The notes below the pieces were generated by a model. The model saw only the letters and a program-made list of their open reading frames with translations, was not told where the DNA came from and made no database searches. A stretch of DNA of 64,000 bases from Halopseudomonas xinjiangensis (GTDB lineage: Bacteria > Pseudomonadota > Gammaproteobacteria > Pseudomonadales > Pseudomonadaceae). Of this stretch, positions 62,083-64,000 are shown in pieces; within the stretch, counting starts at the first letter, position 1; each line of letters begins with the position of its first letter. The stretch is from the NCBI GenBank assembly GCA_011050525.1, contig DRFO01000030.1, forward strand, positions 1 to 64,000, read 5' to 3'. Position numbers and translations under genes: made by a program.

Positions 62083-63605
62083 GAAAGAATCAAAGTCCGA
62101 GCGTGGTGCCCGTGTCTGATGTCTGCCTGCTGCTGGAAGGCACGTGGCCCTATGTCCGCGGTGGTGTGTCCAGTTGGATCAATCAGTTGATACTGGGTCT
62201 GCCGGAGGTGACCTTTTCGGTGCTGTTCATAGGCGGGCAACGCGAGGCTTATCCTCGACGGCATTATGAGGTCCCTGCCAATGTCGTGCATATCGAAGAG
62301 GTTTTCATCGAAGAGTCATGGCAGTTCCGGTCCTCCGTCAGGGGGGGGATTGGCAAGGCACCCGCTGAGGACCTGGATAATCTATACCGCTACTTTCATC
62401 ATCCTGAATATCCGGCCGAAGGAGCAGGCGAAGCAGTACTCGACGCCCTGGCCCGCGGTGATCTGAGCATTCAGGACGTTATGCGCAGCCGCTCCAGCTG
62501 GAACACCGTAAGCAAGGGTTATTTGCAGCACTGCACGGACCCGTCATTCATCAACTATTTCTGGACCCTGCGGACCATACAAGCGCCGATTCTGTTATTG
62601 GCCGAAGCTGCCAACCGCATGCCCCGGGCTCGAGTGTTGCATGCAGTGTCGACCGGCTACGCTGGCCTGATGGGTTGTATTCTCAAGCGACGCTGGCACT
62701 GCGCCTATATCCTCAGCGAACATGGCATCTATACCAAGGAACGCAAGATCGACCTCGCTCAAGCCAGCTGGATCGCCGAAAATCCGGACGAAGCGCTGAG
62801 CACGAGTCTTGATCCGGGTACAGGCTACATCCGCTTGTTATGGATCCGTTTCTTCGAGCGCGTCGGACTTATGGTGTACCGCTCTGCCGACCCGGTTATT
62901 GCCCTTTACGAAGGCAACCGCCAGCGGCAGATCCTTGACGGCGCTGACTCCGTACGCGCACAGGTCATCCCCAACGGCATTGATCTGGAGCTCTGGCGCA
63001 AGGTACTGACTGATCGACCCGAAGGCGTTGCGCCGGTTATCGGTCTGATCGGACGCGTGGTGCCGATCAAGGATGTGAAAACCTTTATTCGCGCTATCAG
63101 GGGGGTGGTGAGCGCCATGCCCGAAGCCCAGGGCTGGATCGTAGGCCCGGAGGACGAAGATGCAGAATACGCCGCTGAATGTCACAGTCTGGTCAGCAGT
63201 CTTGGCCTTGAGGGAAAGGTTCAGTTTCTAGGCTTTCAGCAGATCCGCGATATTTTGCCCCAGCTCGGCGTAATGGTGCTTACCTCCATCAGCGAGGCGC
63301 AACCGCTGGTGATTCTCGAAGCCTGGTGTGCAGGCACCCCGGTGGTCAGTAGTGATGTGGGCTCCTGCCGCGAGTTGATCGAAGGCGGTAGCGCAGAGGA
63401 TCGTTCGCTGGGGCGGGCCGGTGAGGTGGTGGCGATTGCCGATCCACAGGCGACCGCACGGGCGGTGCTTGACCTGCTGCGCAACCCGGACCGCTGGAAG
63501 GCGGCACAGGCAAGTGGGTTGGCGCGGGTCAACCGATACTATGGTGAATATCTGATGCTGACCCGCTACCGGGATTTGTATCGCGCTGCGATGGAGACGG
63601 TTTGA
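62079..63605 (+). CDS. pelF: Pel glycosyltransferase PelF
   Basis: A 508-residue cytosolic GT4-family glycosyltransferase. The N-domain starts VCLLLEGTWPYVRGGVSSW; VIPNGIDLE and GRVVPIKDVKTF are GT4 signatures, and E406/E414 form the EX7E motif in SEAQPLVILEAWC. GTG start, overlapping the pelE stop. It polymerises the GalNAc/GlcNAc-rich chain. Confidence 0.96.
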   Translation: MRKNQSPSVVPVSDVCLLLEGTWPYVRGGVSSWINQLILGLPEVTFSVLFIGGQREAYPRRHYEVPANVVHIEEVFIEESWQFRSSVRGGIGKAPAEDLDNLYRYFHHPEYPAEGAGEAVLDALARGDLSIQDVMRSRSSWNTVSKGYLQHCTDPSFINYFWTLRTIQAPILLLAEAANRMPRARVLHAVSTGYAGLMGCILKRRWHCAYILSEHGIYTKERKIDLAQASWIAENPDEALSTSLDPGTGYIRLLWIRFFERVGLMVYRSADPVIALYEGNRQRQILDGADSVRAQVIPNGIDLELWRKVLTDRPEGVAPVIGLIGRVVPIKDVKTFIRAIRGVVSAMPEAQGWIVGPEDEDAEYAAECHSLVSSLGLEGKVQFLGFQQIRDILPQLGVMVLTSISEAQPLVILEAWCAGTPVVSSDVGSCRELIEGGSAEDRSLGRAGEVVAIADPQATARAVLDLLRNPDRWKAAQASGLARVNRYYGEYLMLTRYRDLYRAAMETV

Positions 63606-63606
63606 C

Positions 63607-64000
63607 ATGGCTGGGATAGGTTTTGAGCTGCGCAAGATACTCTCCCGGGATTCCTATACGGCCACCCTGCGAGCATACGTATACGCCGGTCTGATCAGCT
63701 CGGGCCCCTGGGTACTGTCCATCATAAGTGTGATGCTGATCGGCTTTCTGAGCCTGGGGGTGGTGACGCCGGACGTGCTGGTACGGCAGTTCCTGGTGAC
63801 GGTCACCTACCTGATGGCGAGCTCGTTGATTCTCACTGGCGGCCTGCAACTGTTCTTTACCCGCTTCGTCTCCGACCGGCTATTCGAGCGGCGCTACGAC
63901 ATGATCATGCCTAATCTGCTGGGCATTCTGCTGCTGGTTACCCTTGGCGCTGGGTTGCTGGCGTGCGTCATTCTCTGGTTTCTGTTCGATCAGCCATTCA
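63607..64000 (+). CDS. pelG: Pel polysaccharide export membrane protein PelG (partial, cut by the window edge)
   Basis: The first 131 codons of PelG, a MATE/PST-like transporter with about 12 membrane segments in full length. MAGIGFELRKIL is the PelG start, followed by membrane segments. It begins one base past the pelF stop. The rest lies beyond the window. Confidence 0.93.
   Translation, partial: MAGIGFELRKILSRDSYTATLRAYVYAGLISSGPWVLSIISVMLIGFLSLGVVTPDVLVRQFLVTVTYLMASSLILTGGLQLFFTRFVSDRLFERRYDMIMPNLLGILLLVTLGAGLLACVILWFLFDQPF

Overview
The window reads as chromosomal DNA of a gammaproteobacterium in the Pseudomonadaceae. The best guess is the Halopseudomonas (Pseudomonas pertucinogena) lineage or a close relative. 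The reasons are moderately high GC, Pseudomonas-type proteins throughout (two-ATP-cone NrdA, RlmM, EpmC, SagS-like and RssB/RssC-like regulators), and a long stretch whose gene order, from memory, follows P. aeruginosa PA2795-PA2830. No phage, integrase, transposase or CRISPR array was seen. Genus placement is inference.

Layout. 1-5.7 kb: an MFS transporter, a three-gene membrane/Tat aldo-keto reductase operon, a second aldo-keto reductase and a methyltransferase, with REP-like palindromes between them. 5.7-10.5 kb: the class Ia ribonucleotide reductase genes nrdA-nrdB, with two NrdR boxes 31 bp apart upstream. 10.5-14.5 kb: an RstA/RstB-like two-component system, a QsdR-type TetR regulator and a short-chain dehydrogenase. 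14.6-17.8 kb: three tandem paralogues of the Pseudomonas mendocina-type cutinase family (polyester and PET hydrolysing), each with a signal peptide, a full catalytic triad, its own terminator and a shared upstream block. 17.9-21.3 kb: the divergent metR/metE pair. 21.3-28.9 kb: housekeeping genes (rlmM, tusA, a MATE pump, epmC, pdxB, an ATP-NAD kinase-like gene). 29-38.2 kb: htpX, an alaA-like aminotransferase, msrB, glutathione peroxidase, an OspR-like MarR regulator, a SagS-like hybrid kinase, a DUF815 ATPase and a GST. 38.4-38.75 kb: a tRNA-Glu/tRNA-Gly operon with promoter and terminator. 38.8-52 kb: fadE, an MFS transporter, an ABC-2 exporter, queF, a thioesterase, mlaA, a PilZ protein, rssB/rssC, tal and dusA. 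52.8-64 kb: the Pel exopolysaccharide operon pelABCDEF and the start of pelG, cut by the window edge.

How the parts may work together. The Pel operon encodes synthesis and export of the cationic Pel polysaccharide. PelD keeps the RxxD c-di-GMP inhibitory-site motif, and the window also carries a PilZ protein and a SagS-like kinase, so c-di-GMP and biofilm control is well represented. The redox block (msrB, gpx, ospR) is a peroxide-defence unit. The three cutinases are the most unusual part: they look like a recent tandem expansion of a secreted polyesterase with duplicated control DNA, which suggests the organism uses cutin-like or synthetic aliphatic/aromatic polyesters.

Limits: all family calls come from reading motifs and from memory of families. 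No database search was run. Start codons were chosen by ribosome-binding site and family alignment where possible, and ambiguous starts are marked.
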